From Bryoerythrophyllum caledonicum (lineage: Eukaryota > Streptophyta > Bryopsida > Pottiales > Pottiaceae): DNA of 64,000 nt. The notes below the pieces were generated by a model, which searched no databases, was not told the origin of the DNA, and saw nothing but the letters and a program-made list of their open reading frames with translations. This document shows, one piece after another, positions 46,558 through 58,602 of this stretch (its first letter is position 1; each line of letters begins with the position of its first letter). Location of the stretch: positions 19,682,904 to 19,746,903 of the forward strand of contig OZ020517.1 of the NCBI GenBank assembly GCA_963971425.1, written 5' to 3'. Position numbers and translations under genes: made by a program.

Positions 46558-46975
46558 TATTGAAGTAAATAGAAGAAGAGAGATGGTTGCACTAGCAAAG
46601 ATACACACAAGGTAGTACAAACAATGCTTGGAATGAGATGATTTGCCTTCTTTCGAAGGCCTTTACTTATACCATTGCACAAGACACATTCCTAGTGCCT
46701 TCTCATGCAACTTCCATGTCTTTACAACCCACATGGGCGTCATGGCCGCCCAAAGACTTTTGCCACCACCCACTTGACTTTCATGCCCCTACTTTGACTT
46801 GGCTAAGTCAACACAAGTGGGCTGGTCCTTCTCTTTTGACTTTGCCTTGCCCATGTGCAACATGTGCCAATACACCTCTCTCCATTTTCTCCCATTTTAC
46901 TCCCGCCCTTTCATTCTACCTCAATACAACTATTTACAATGCCGTTATAACTACGAGCAACACTATACTCCAACA
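46558..46975 (-). repeat. 5' LTR of copia
   Basis: 418 bases, identical by eye to 41371-41788. It carries the promoter and start of transcription of the element by family analogy; I do not mark an exact TATA box. Confidence 0.95.
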
Positions 46976-46980
46976 TTCCA

Positions 46981-48479
46981 ATGGAGGTACATTCTCAAAA
47001 ATGTACCCCAATGGTGTCAATTGGTGGGTAATCCGCCATTGAATGGGCCTAAGAAAATCAACAAAAGAGACTTGAACGTGGGTCATCCAATCCACATCCG
47101 CTGCCACCTCTTAAATGCCGTGAGTAAGGTCATCCGACAATCAAAAGATCTATGTGGCCAGTGATAAGTGTGACATCCCGTGGGAACTTGCCGAAGGAAT
47201 TGTGAATAGCAGACGGTGGAAGTTGTTTTGAATACAACGCTAGTAACCGGTGCATGTGATGACGGGCAACACGGTCGGTTGCAAAGCCACTATCAACGTG
47301 GATGTACAGCCGCACCTTGAGCTCATCTCCAATATAGATGCCAACCAGCAAATGCCAATGCTAGCAAAAAGCTCAATAAGGATAAAAATCTATGTTGGTG
47401 GCTACCAATGAATAGTGCAAGCCAACAAAGGAATCAAAGAGCCCGTTGTAAAAGGTGGAACACCGATAGCAACCACAATTTCCTAACCACAATGTGTGAG
47501 CCTGAACTAAGTCCTCTAAGGTGGAAATGGATCCTTCTCAATGCATGCAAAGATTCCCATTGGTGACCAGAGTAGAGCGGAAGCTAACATTGAAGAAATG
47601 GGGATTAAAGTCAATTCTTAGGATGAGCTGCAAAGGGATTTCGACTAATAAGAGCGGGAGTTCATCAAGGTGACCTTGCTAATGGAGAATACTAATGACG
47701 CATTGGCTATTCATAATAAAGATAAGATGAAGCTTGAGAAGCAGGTCTTGGAGTTACAATGCCAACTGACAAGCCAACATGGAGTCTCAACCTTGGCGTC
47801 AAGTGATAAGACCTAGTGGTTGTAGTTATGTCACTCGAGTTGGACACCATGAAGGAATACCTTCGGAAAATGGCCATGTGCAACTATGAATTCTACACTC
47901 AAGTTGATGGACTAGGGATCCAAATTGCAATGCTCAAGAAGAAGATCTAGGAGTTGGATGCCAAGAATCCCCTTTCTTTCTTCTTGAACCAAAAGCATGA
48001 GCAGCAACATAATTTCTCCTCGTTAAAGTTGATCTGGATCAAGGAGCCAACTTCAATTTTCAAAAATTTAAAGGTTTGGAGTGTTGCAATGAAAATGAAG
48101 AAGCAGGATCTGTTGGCAGAGATACTTGCACACCGAGATTTGTTGTTAGAGGATATCAAACAGATACTAATTGTCATGGGCAATATTGGAGCTCAAGCGC
48201 TAGTTTTTTATTTATTTGGAGCTCTAGATTGAGATGAAAAGACAACTTGACCATGCTATGGAAGAAAATTATATTAACTGGACAAGTAATGATTTTGGAG
48301 ATACCACATTTCTTCACTTTGAATGTGTGTCCTAGACTGGTGAATGTAGTTCTCAATTTTATGAAATACAAGCCTAATTTTATATTTGTGAATTTGTTTG
48401 TGTAATTTCTTGTTTATCAATGGCATGCATTGCATATGAAATGGTGTTTGAGGATTAATAAATGGTGGAACTATGGAGC
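46981..48479. other. Interval between copia and gypsy, decayed coding-like remnants
   Basis: From about 47540 to 48235 the plus strand gives charged, coiled-coil-like fragments in shifting phases with stops (for example KDKMKLEKQVLELQ near 47720 and the open frame 47954-48232). This looks like a degraded transposon or gene remnant. I cannot name the family. Confidence 0.4.
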
Positions 48480-48484
48480 ATGGG

Positions 48485-48788
48485 TGTTACGACTACGTCG
48501 AACAACCGGACTAGTTGACAAGTAACTTTACAAAAGGGGATTTGTGAGAGACGGTAACGAACCCAATACGATTATGGTAGTTGTAAACCAAGCCTTCTTT
48601 TGTCTCTCTTAAAGCTTAGTGAGAGGAGCTTTGTCTCTCACCTTGCATATTATTAAAAAAATGAAATGTTATAGACTTAAGCTTCTTTGGTTTTTGGTAT
48701 GATTCATGATTGTATTATTTGAGGAATCATGAGGAGGATTGTAGTAGAGCGTCGATACAAATTCAATTAGGTTTAACAAGTTCTAACA
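48485..48788 (+). repeat. 5' LTR of the gypsy element
   Basis: 304 bases. Contains about 60 bases near 48650-48750 that are absent from the 3' LTR or replaced there. The shared ends and scattered substitutions show considerable age. Confidence 0.9.
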
Positions 48789-48803
48789 TTATGCAAGGTT
48801 TGA
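48789..48803 (+). other. Candidate self-priming site of the gypsy element
   Basis: Immediately after the LTR, TATGCAAGGT is the exact complement of ACCTTGCATA at 48640-48649 within the LTR, and a GAG three bases further also matches after a two-base bulge. No TGG-type tRNA match is seen here. Confidence 0.45.
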
Positions 48804-49559
48804 GAATGTCCACGCTCCTTGGACTAAGAGTGGACATTGATCAGATCCCGGCTACATGTAGAGTTCAACCATGATTCTGCACCCAAGAATAAGTTCATCA
48901 ACAAGTTTATTGACTGATGTGTAAAACCCATTAAATTGATATTATGTTTTGCTAGATCTTCATGGCAATACTGTCAGAAGATAGACTCTATTTTCTGTCA
49001 TCAAATGTGTGCATTATGATGTCTACAAGAAAGGAAATAGAAGGCTAGTAATTATGAACTCCAATTCAGAGTGGAGGATGGAGTTTTGGCAGAGACTAGA
49101 GACATTTTATCAAAGAGATTTCAAATCAAACTATACAGTATAGCAAACGCACAGTGGCGATGATTCCAATAATTCATTTCACTTCAACATTTTGTAGATA
49201 TGACTTACCATGGTGCGTACATCAAATTCAAGATTTCCGCCGATCCCAAGTTCAATAGATGAAATTGAAAAGAATATATCGCCGGGACCTATATATAATG
49301 TAGGTCCCGACGAGATATTCTTGATAGCCGACTTGGTGTGAGCAGGTACTTGCATTATCATGGACCAAGAGAGGGCGGTCAACCATGCAAGGTCATGGGC
49401 GCTGGAAGGAGTGGAACCGGAGGTTGCAACATATATTTAGCAGTAGGTACAATCCATTTTCCAAGTTACACTGCTGCATCTTCTTCAGCAAATTTTAGAG
49501 AGGTTGGCTACAACTTCTTTGTTGGCATCTCCTCTGGCAATTATGAAGGCTCCCAATCA

Positions 49560-50340
49560 AGGCCCTCAATGAACTGAGGAATATGACTGTAAAGTGACAA
49601 CATCCAAAAAAATTGGCGGAAAGAAAGGCGGAGAGGTGTACAAATGATTTGCTCAACTTTGGTTCTTATTTTGAGGCAGACCATGGGCTTATTGATTAGA
49701 CGAGGACAAAATGACTTACGCACTTTCGTATTTAACGGAAGCGGCTCAAAATTGGGCAATGCCGATATTACAGGCCCTAGAGGGGGGATGTTGTCATGAG
49801 CTGTTGACAAGCTACAAGGTATTTTGAGATGCTATGATTGCAGTATATGGTGATATCAATCAACGGAGCACTGCTGAAGAGAAGTTGGGAAAGCTAAGTC
49901 AGACAGGGTCAATGGCGAATTATATTTGAGTAGTTAACGAGCATGCTGCACAAGTGGACTGGAATGAGTCCTGCTTGATAGCACGTTTTTGAGGGGGACT
50001 TAAGGACGAGGTCCTTGCCTCGATTGCGGCAACAAAATCACAACCGCAAATGCTTCATGAGTGGATGGCAATGTCTTTCCGAATTGATGAAGGATTATGG
50101 TCGCAATGTCAAAAAAAGCGGCCAATTATCTCCAACTTAGTTCCAAAAAATCAGGCTCACGGATTCCAAGCTAGCTCAAGGAGATGTGGACCTGTTCCAA
50201 TGGAGTTAGATTCAATTGGTGGAACGACTGCTTTGGAAAAGACGGCTGCTAAACGATTGGAATTTCAGTAGCAAGGGAGATGCTGGAGATGCGGTCAGTT
50301 AGGTCACGTCCGCGCAAGATGCTCGGTCAACCCCTCCAAA
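49560..50340 (+). pseudogene. Gypsy gag remnant with zinc knuckle
   Basis: Open pieces in shifting phases resemble a retrotransposon gag region (for example the frame 50050-50271). They end in a CCHC knuckle, CWRCGQLGHVRARC, at 50281-50322. A stop precedes the knuckle in the frame of 50050. No intact gag frame remains. Confidence 0.7.
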
Positions 50341-52610
50341 CCTTTATCTCTGGTAGCAATGGAAGGGAACAATACAAAAATTGAAGAATTGGAAAATGGG
50401 CGATCTCGAGACGAAGGGTTTGGTGGGACCGCGACCTGGCGTCGCTCCCAAATTTCCAATACATCCAGGCTATGATCAAATAGAGGCTAAAACTCATAAT
50501 AATAGCGGGAATGAAGACTTAAGACATTTGCACAGGGCGACGACACCGAGGCATGTGATGGTGTGTGCGGTAGGGTTTAGACAGTCACCTAAAGGGGCTA
50601 AATTATACACCTTAGAGGTATTAGAGTTATTTGGAACGGAAAAAAAAAGATTGGTTGAAGGAGTAATCCTGATGGAATACCAAGACATGCAAGGGGCATT
50701 TAGTGAGGAGGCATCCAATGAGTTACTGAATCATAGAGAATTAGATATGAAGCTAGAATTCAAGGAGGGACAAGAACCACAAAACACCGGTTTACGGCCC
50801 ATGTCTTCAATAGAACTACAAGAACTTCGTAAATATTTGGAGGCGAACTTCAGAAAGGGATGGATTAGAAGATCCAAATCTTTGGTTTCAGCCCCAGTTG
50901 TGTTTGCTTTACAGGAAAAAGACAGGACAATCCGAGTATGGGTTGGATTACCGAAATTTCAACCGTGTTATAGTAAAGAATTATATCCGCTACCGTTAAT
51001 TCCAAAGCTCATTGATCGGTTATTGGAGGCTAATTTTTTTACCAAATTGGACATTAGAGAAGCATACCATCGCGTGAGGATGGCCGCGAGTCATGAATGT
51101 AAGACAACATTTGAAACACGTTATGGACTTTTGAATATTTAGTGATGCCGTTGGGCTCAACAAACGCCCCAGCTTAGTTCCAAGCACATATGCAGTTTAT
51201 TTTCAACAACCTCTTGAATATCTCGGTGGTGATCTATCTTGACAGTATACTTATCTTTTCAAAAAAATTAGAAGAGCATCAAGTAGTGGTACGAGAAGTT
51301 CTACAACGACTACAAAAATATGGCCTTTATGCTAAAGCATCGAAGTGTCAATTCCACCGTAGCTCCATGGAATTGCTACGGATGATTGTTTCAGGAGAAG
51401 GTCTACAAATGTGCCCAGATAAAGTCCAAGCAATTCAAGAATGGCCAACTCCAATAACAATAAAAGAGGTCCAAGCATTCTTAGGCTTTGCAAATTTGTA
51501 CCGCCACTTCATTTGGGATTATTCAAAAATTGCGATACCTCTTACGATGCTCACAAGAAAAATCCAACTATTCAAGTGGAATATCATTAGCCCCACAAGC
51601 ATTTGAGGAACTACAATCACGTTCATACAAGCTTCGGCATTATTGCATCACAATTTTGACCGGCCTTTTATTGTTGAAACGGACGCATCGGCCGTGCGAT
51701 AGGGGCCATCCTCTCTCAACACGGAGAAGATGGGCATTTGTACCCTTGTGCATATTGTAGCTCTAAGATGTCAACAGCAGAGCAAAATTATGACATCTAC
51801 GATAGAGAATTACTAAGTATTGTCTTAGCGTTTGAAAATTGGCAAGTTTACCTTACATCAACCATTCATCCACAAGCGGATGGGCAAACGGAGCGGGTCA
51901 ATTAAACCTTGGAGCAAATTCTTTGAATGTTCACCAGCAGACACCAATATGACTGGTCAGATCTCTTTTCCCTAGTCGAATTTGCCAACAATAATTCTCT
52001 TCATTCAGCTACACGCTTCTCACCGATTTACGCCACTTATGGCTACCATCCAACTCTATCTTTTATAACACCTACGACTTCCAAGGTCCTAGCAACCAAA
52101 AAAAGGATTTGTCAATTACAAGCAGTGCACAAAGAAATAAAGACTGTGATTAAGATTGCAGGAGATCAAGCTAAAAGAAATTATGATCGACATGTTCAAC
52201 AACAACCGCATTTCAAACTTAGGGACAGAGTATTTTTTTGACATGAACACATTACGACTATGGCACCTTTTAAAAAATTGGGGCCCAAATTCTTAGGACC
52301 ATTCTCTATCACGGTTAAAATATTAGATGTGGTATATTGCCTCAAGCTGCCCAAGACACTTGCATCCGCGACGTGTTCCACGTTTCGTGCTTGGAGCCAT
52401 ATCGTCAAGACACAATCCCACGCCGCAAACAACAACCACCACCACCTATTGTATTACGAGATGGGAATATTAAATGGGAAGTACATAGTACATTGGACTC
52501 TCGAGAAAGTGGTTGAGGAAAAAACTTCAATATATGGTTGCATGGCAAGGCTATGGACTAGACCAAAACTTGTGGGAGCCTGCAGGAAATTTGCGAAATG
52601 CCCCTGACAA
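50341..52610 (+). pseudogene. Gypsy pol remnant (RT, RNase H, partial integrase, chromodomain)
   Basis: Reverse transcriptase lies in 50381-51142 (with LYPLPLIPKLIDRL, FFTKLDIREAYHRVR) and 51190-51606. The catalytic box reads YLDS instead of the usual YLDD. The palm and connection follow (EEHQVVVREVLQRL, GFANLYRHF). RNase H is seen near 51660-51850 (PFIVETDASA, then AEQNYDIYDRELLSIV) across a phase change. At about 51860 the sequence jumps directly to HPQADGQTERVN of the integrase C-terminal part. The integrase zinc finger and most of the catalytic core are therefore deleted. A chromodomain-like ending is visible near 52470-52610 in a different phase. I see no clear DSG/DTG protease motif. 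Confidence 0.88.
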
Positions 52611-52680
52611 TGTCGATAAATTTCACCGTTGACATCCTACAGCCCCATGACCAAATACTAGAGCCTAAAAGAGGGAATAA

Positions 52681-52925
52681 TGTTACGACTACGTCATACA
52701 ACCGGACTAGTTGACAAGTAACTTTACAAAAGGAGATTCATGAGAAACGGTAACGAACCCAATACCGTTATGGTAGTTGTAAACCAAGCCATCTTTTGTC
52801 TCTCTTAAATCTTAGTGAGAGGAGCTTTGTCTCTCACCTTGCATATTCATTAAATCTTAGAGAGAGCTTAAGTCTATAACATTTAATGTCGACACAAATT
52901 CAATTAGGTTTAACAAGTTCTAACA
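52681..52925 (+). repeat. 3' LTR of the gypsy element
   Basis: 245 bases, shorter than the 5' LTR by about 60 bases and with scattered substitutions. Same start and end words. Confidence 0.9.
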
Positions 52926-55900
52926 ATGGAACTCGATGACTAATTATTAGAGAAAACTTGTCAATGACTAATTGTAATCAGTTGGAGTATTTGTCTCGCT
53001 AAATCGTGCTGAGTGAAGTACATGAATGATTTGAATTGAACGTGTATGCAATGAATTTGGATAATGAGAACTCATCAAATTTTTTATTCTCATAAATAAT
53101 AATATTGAAAACAATACATGGACAAATTGTCTTAACCACACATTAATGCACCAAAATGATGTAGGATTCAATAATCTAAAAAAACCTGTATAGTAATGAC
53201 TAAAGTAACCAAAGTCAATTGTCTTGGAATCTACCCATATGGTGCCCACATGCCAAACCCAAGCTAGTGATAATTACTGAGTGGGAAGATTAGTCATAGT
53301 GAAACATAAAGTGAAAATTACAATTAGTCCTCCATGGCTATTGTAATTTCCTTATTTTAAAGTTGAGATGAGTGGTCCGAGGTCAAGGTGATATGCATAC
53401 AATCATACAATTTGCCTAATGAGATTGCCAAGAGGAATTAGGTGGACAATATGTAATTTATGGATTGATTACCCTTACATACAAAATTATGAGTCTATTA
53501 TTAGTAATTTTCTCAAATAACAATTTATGTCATTATAGTATGGATTGAAGCATTAAAAGATCATGTGGGTGAAGCATGACAAATAGTAAAGGTATGTCGA
53601 GATGGTAAGAAAGTGAATTGTTGAAGAAAATAGCAATAAAGAGGAGGATTGATGAATGAGCTGAAGGAGTCTTGGAAGGTTATAAGAGTGACTATGTTGT
53701 CATAATTTAGGCTAAGTGCCTTTTAAATTAAATTTTCATCAAGCGTACATCGAGTCAACTCAAAATAAGATAAATTGTTTAACAATTAAAGTATGCCATA
53801 AGGTTGATGACATAATACAAGACCATTTGCCATCACATAAGCATTAGTGAAAGAACACATAGATTTGATAGTGAAGAATTATCATTATAGCAATTATATG
53901 AAGAACAAGATATAATTGTTGGCTAGTGTTTTTTTAATGGAAATGTTTTGTAGGTGTGTTCAAATGATTAATTAAAGGTGGACCAATGGAGCCCAAGTGA
54001 GAAGTCATGATAGAAACCTTCTCCCTAAAAGCTCAAGGCAATTTAGAATAAAAACATAGTTATGTATTCCAATAAAATAAAAGAACTAGTAATTAAAGTT
54101 GGTAATGGAATTGTCAATGATGCATTGATTATGAGAAGACAAATTGTGTTGCTCACCAAAACGTTTGAAGACTATTGGTGTCCACTGTCCTTTAGTGAGA
54201 GGATCCTACACAATTGCATATGCATATTTAACCACTAATTGACTGTAGGAATGCAATGAGCACTCACGGGAAAAATACCAGGGTTAACTAACACACCTAT
54301 AATGGATAACTTGTCATCTTAAGTAATTTGTTAGACAATGATTAAATTTGTTAGGGACATACCTTTGGCGCACCAAATTCTTCAAGCAGATGATTTTCAT
54401 CCGTTTCAGGTTTTGTAAGTGTGCGTACAACGGCGCGCACGTCCTTAACTTGTCATCTTTGTCAATTCAAGCTTTAGAAAGTGAGTTAGTGATTGTCTTT
54501 GTTTGCAAGTGGTGGCTTATCATAAGTTAAGACAACTCTTTTCTACAATACTTGCACTTATTGATTCTCCTCTTGTAGACTACAAGACACTAGACTACTT
54601 GAGTGATTTCATTGTTTCTCCTTAAAGGTGTGCTACGCATACTTGTGTTTATGTATGTTTTTTGCTTATTTAATGTTGGTTCTTTGTTTGCACTAAATGG
54701 TAAAGGACTCCCAATTTGTAGTGTTTAGTAATGTTCCTGTACACGACATCTATCCTTACCGATCCTTATTTTGATCTCACCAGTCCTTTTGAATCTGCTC
54801 TCACCAATCTTATATATGCTTTCACCAATTTTTTATCTGCTCTCATTGGTCCTTTTGTTGCTACTACACCGTTCCGTGAATATAGTGTAGACTAGACTAT
54901 TTGAAATTTCCTACACTAATTGAAAAGTTACATGCAATTGTTGACTAACACACACTTGCTTGAGAACTAATACCCAATCAGAACTTGGCATGCACATGCT
55001 TTGATGGAAATTAGTGCGAGTGATCTACATCAATAATCCCTCTACATTATATTTAGTGTTTAGTGTAGTGGCTTGGCTTCATACAAACGACTAAGCCAAT
55101 CCAATAGAGATTTTTTTTCTTGGTAATTTCTGGAGCCTCAAGTGTACTGGTCTTTAGAGGATTAATTCCCCATGCATCTACATGACCCTATTTGGTTGGT
55201 CCTTCACTTGGACAAAAAACCTCCAATCAGTAATCATCAGTGGTTAAATGATTGACATACTCCATAGGTCTCACATTTCATCTCAATCCATTGGATGGAT
55301 GAATACTCGGCTGTTGACCCGATATTTGACAATGAATTGGGCCCACAAATGTGGTGATTAGAGGCATAATAACCTTTGGAATTGCTCCCGTTTCGTGGTC
55401 TATTGTTAGTCATTCTCCCAGTACCTGTGACTTTGTTGCCCTCAAAAAGGATCCAAGTAATCCACTTTGGGTATGTCCCCCATTTCCCCAAATAGCTCAT
55501 CTTTTCCTTCAAATGCCGTTATAGGGTGATAGCCAGCTAGGCTTGTATGAAAAACATGTCACGGAGGGTCTAGGGTTGTAGTCATGACCATTATATTGCT
55601 ACCGAGTGCAAATCTGACTTTGATTTTGGATTTGTGATTATGGAATGTCTTTAAAAGTTTTTAGAATTCCGCCTTATGGTATAATGAAGAGAAGTATATC
55701 TATCAATACTACATACCTTTCACAGGTATCTCAAATTGGACAAATATCATTTTTTAACCATAATACGTTCATAAATTTCAAGATCAAAAATTTAAATTGA
55801 CTTTTATTAGTTAAAAACGTGTTATTTTTTCACAACTTGTAAATTAAGGATTAATGTTGGTTTTTGCTCCAAATTCTTATCCAATCTTCTACACCATAAA

Positions 55901-58602
55901 AACTCTATCTTAACACATAAAATGTTCCTAAAAAAACTTAATTTTTCCATCATCTTCATCAAAAATTAGTTTTTAGTGCTCTGATTCAATATATATACTC
56001 CGCAATATTTATGGTATATTTTGAGCTTGTGTAGTATGCAATATACTCTCTTGGTTGTCATTTGAGTCACTAACTAATTTGTACATGTTCAATTAACACA
56101 AAGTCCAAAAAATCAGCACCTTGTCCAAGATATCTTTTCTTCATCTAACATTTTATTGGCCATGATTTCTTTAGATTTTTTCAATGGATGGTTGACATTC
56201 AACAACAATTTTACAAAAGGTTCCAAACAAATATGCTACGGAGTATTTTTTTTGCCCAAAAGTGACTAACCTTATTAGACTTCTACCCTATAACCTCTAA
56301 TTTTCTTCCCATAAACGTTGAGTCTCTTGAGACAAGGCCTCCCCCTTGAGTTTTTCTTGTTGTTCCTTATCTTTGAAGTTCTTTCTTTAGTTGTGCTTCA
56401 TACCAGGCTTGTAGAGCATCTTGCCTTATGACCTTTTTATATGCTTCAAACTTGTCCTCCAGATATTATCCATTGAAAAATGGATACCTAGTCTTCTAGA
56501 TTGGAGGATTGTCGGGTGGTTTCACTTGGAGGATTATGAGATTGGATACCCTTGTCCCGATCCGTGGTTCCTTGGATGTTCATGCTCCATCTTCTTCTTC
56601 ATTGCCTCCAATCTAACTTGTAGGTCATTAGAAGTTTGGTATCAAGGTCAAAGAGTAGTTGGCATGCTCCGTCATTGGACCCTCCTTTCAAGTCCAAGTA
56701 ATGAACATACATGCTCGTGGTTAATTCAAGACTAATATGACATCATAAAAGATTTTTGCCAAGGACTGGCATGTCATGCAACTTTAAAAACTTTTGCTAT
56801 AACATTTTATTAAATGTAATATTTTTAATACAAGCAAGTAATGTTGTTTTATTTTAGAATGTAAAAGAAAATTACATTCCGTAGCATAAAACTTTCACTC
56901 CAAGATGAGTCAAATTTTTCTCATCATTTTGGAGAAGGTTCTAAGGTCAGGCATCCAATTCCAATCACTTAAGCCAATTGGGGACTCAAATGACATTGTA
57001 TGTCAAAAATATTTATGTAGAAAGATACGGAGTTAGGAATGAAACTCAACAAATATTTTTTCAAATTTAATCTCAAATACTTGCAATTGATATCGAATTT
57101 AGAAGCCCAAAAACCACCGGAGCCCATAATCAAACGGTAGAGTAGGTGAGATTTGGTGCCCTCCTTTGCCTAATGCCAATAAGTGAGAGTGAGTAAAAAG
57201 AGAGAAAACATGCCTTGGATAACCAATTCATGGAGGTACCCAATGCTCATTGACTTTCAAGGCAAGGCCACCAATGAGAGCTCAATTTAGGTGGAGCAAC
57301 CCAAAATTGCACACTTCATGATCCAATGCCAATAATGACTCGAGTTTTCAGATTTTGAGTTATCGGTTTTGGGTCGCCTCGTGCACCATTTCATGCATTT
57401 ACCATTTTCATGCACCATTCCATGCATACTCTACCGGAATTGGGTGCCTCTATCTTATTATTCATTTCCTCAAAATTTCATTTTTTCATAAAGGGAGAAT
57501 TTTTGATGTTTTTCTTGTTTTCTTTTTCTACATCAAGAAGAATCATGCCTTAGTTTTGACCGTTTGGAACTATAATTTACACAAAAATGGGTTCTAACAT
57601 CAAATTGTGTTTTGGCAATTTTTGAAAATGCTTCACTTTTCTTCTACCTCTGAAAATTGGTGTACAAACTAATGACATCATCTATGATACAAAAGCTTAG
57701 CACCAAGTGAACTCAAAGTCTATTGATTCTCTAAATGCAGGGAAGACAAAACATTTCTTTCTTCACTATAATCTTGCAATTCATGCTGTCCAAGTTTATG
57801 AAAATTTGTGACCATGTTTATTTTAAAAGTATAAATTAAGATTTTCCGGTTGGAGATAGAACAAACAGTTTATTCTCCTTTCCCACTCTTTGCACTAGAA
57901 TGAAAAATAAATAAAGTGCTTTTTGTGAAAAATAGTCAAGAATTGTAAAGGGTTTAGACTCATGATGTAATGCAAGAGATATTTAGTGAGGCATCATTTG
58001 AAAAGTAGGAAGAATTTCGCACAGAAGAATGGATTTTCGAACAAATTTGTACCAATTTGTATTTCACTGCTTCAAATCGTTTATGATTTTCAAACAGTAA
58101 GTCCATCTCTCATTCGGATTGTTTGCAATTGCACATAATGAAGGTACAAGTGTTGCTACTTAATCGTAATTCATTTCTTACCTGACGCTCATCATGTGCA
58201 AACTAAGAGTCATTCTTCACATAAATGATGTGCGAATTATAACCAGTCCGAAAAGTTTATCCCTTATTACCATAAGCATAACATTTACCGTTGAAATACA
58301 ATATACTGGGCTAGCCTACGCCGTCTCTCAAAAGTCTCACACCTGCTGTAACATTCTACGTCTGAGTATTAAAGCAATCGTTACCACGCAGGAAAAGCAC
58401 CCTCCACTCAAGCCACCGGAACAGACCTTTTCCTTATCTTCCACGGAAAATTCTGAGTATCCATAATGCACAAGATTCTACTCCGTTTACCCCATTCTCT
58501 ATGGGTGCCTAGTTGATACATACGCGTGGTGTTAGTTCTAAGAACACTATTTCTACAGCTATACGTCAAACAACAGTTAACAGTGTGTTAATTCTAGGAA
58601 GT
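52926..58602. other. Long AT-rich interval, no gene supported
   Basis: No frame shows recognisable motifs. Words of the ACACTAA/TTAGTGT MITE family occur at 54880-55075. A diverged reverse piece of the dispersed module lies at about 57640-57960, with CTACCTCTGAAAATTGGTGTAC and CTATAATCTTGCAATTCATG-type phrases. Frames such as 55237-55512 (minus) and 56421-56735 (plus) are not convincing. The part from 58100 to 58602 may include 3' sequence of the POR gene. Confidence 0.45.
57640..57960 (-). repeat. Diverged piece of the dispersed module
   Basis: Shares the order of phrases with 12640-12985 (CTACCTCTAACAATTGGTGT, CAAAGTCT.TTGAT, CACTATAATCTTCCAAT, TTGCACTAGAAT). It is clearly older than the copies in the 13-kb element. 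Confidence 0.5.

Larger units (their letters stand above)
41371..46975 (-). mobile_element. Full-length Ty1/copia LTR retrotransposon (5,605 bases)
   Basis: Two 418-base LTRs enclose, on the minus strand, a leader, gag, protease, integrase, reverse transcriptase and RNase H in copia order. A primer-binding site follows the 5' LTR directly, and a purine-rich tract (AAAGTAGGAG) precedes the 3' LTR. The LTRs show no difference by eye, which indicates a recent insertion. The pol region, however, has in-frame stops and phase changes. Confidence 0.95.
48485..52925 (+). mobile_element. Ty3/gypsy chromovirus, old and internally deleted (4,441 bases)
   Basis: Two diverged LTRs (48485-48788 and 52681-52925) start TGTTACGACTACG and end TTCTAACA. 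Flanks ATGGG (48480-48484) and ATGGA (52926-52930) are a likely target duplication with one change. Between them lie gag remnants with a zinc knuckle, reverse transcriptase, RNase H, part of integrase and a chromodomain, in gypsy order. A purine tract (AAAAGAGGGAATAA) precedes the 3' LTR. Multiple stops, phase changes and a large deletion show it is dead. Confidence 0.9.
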
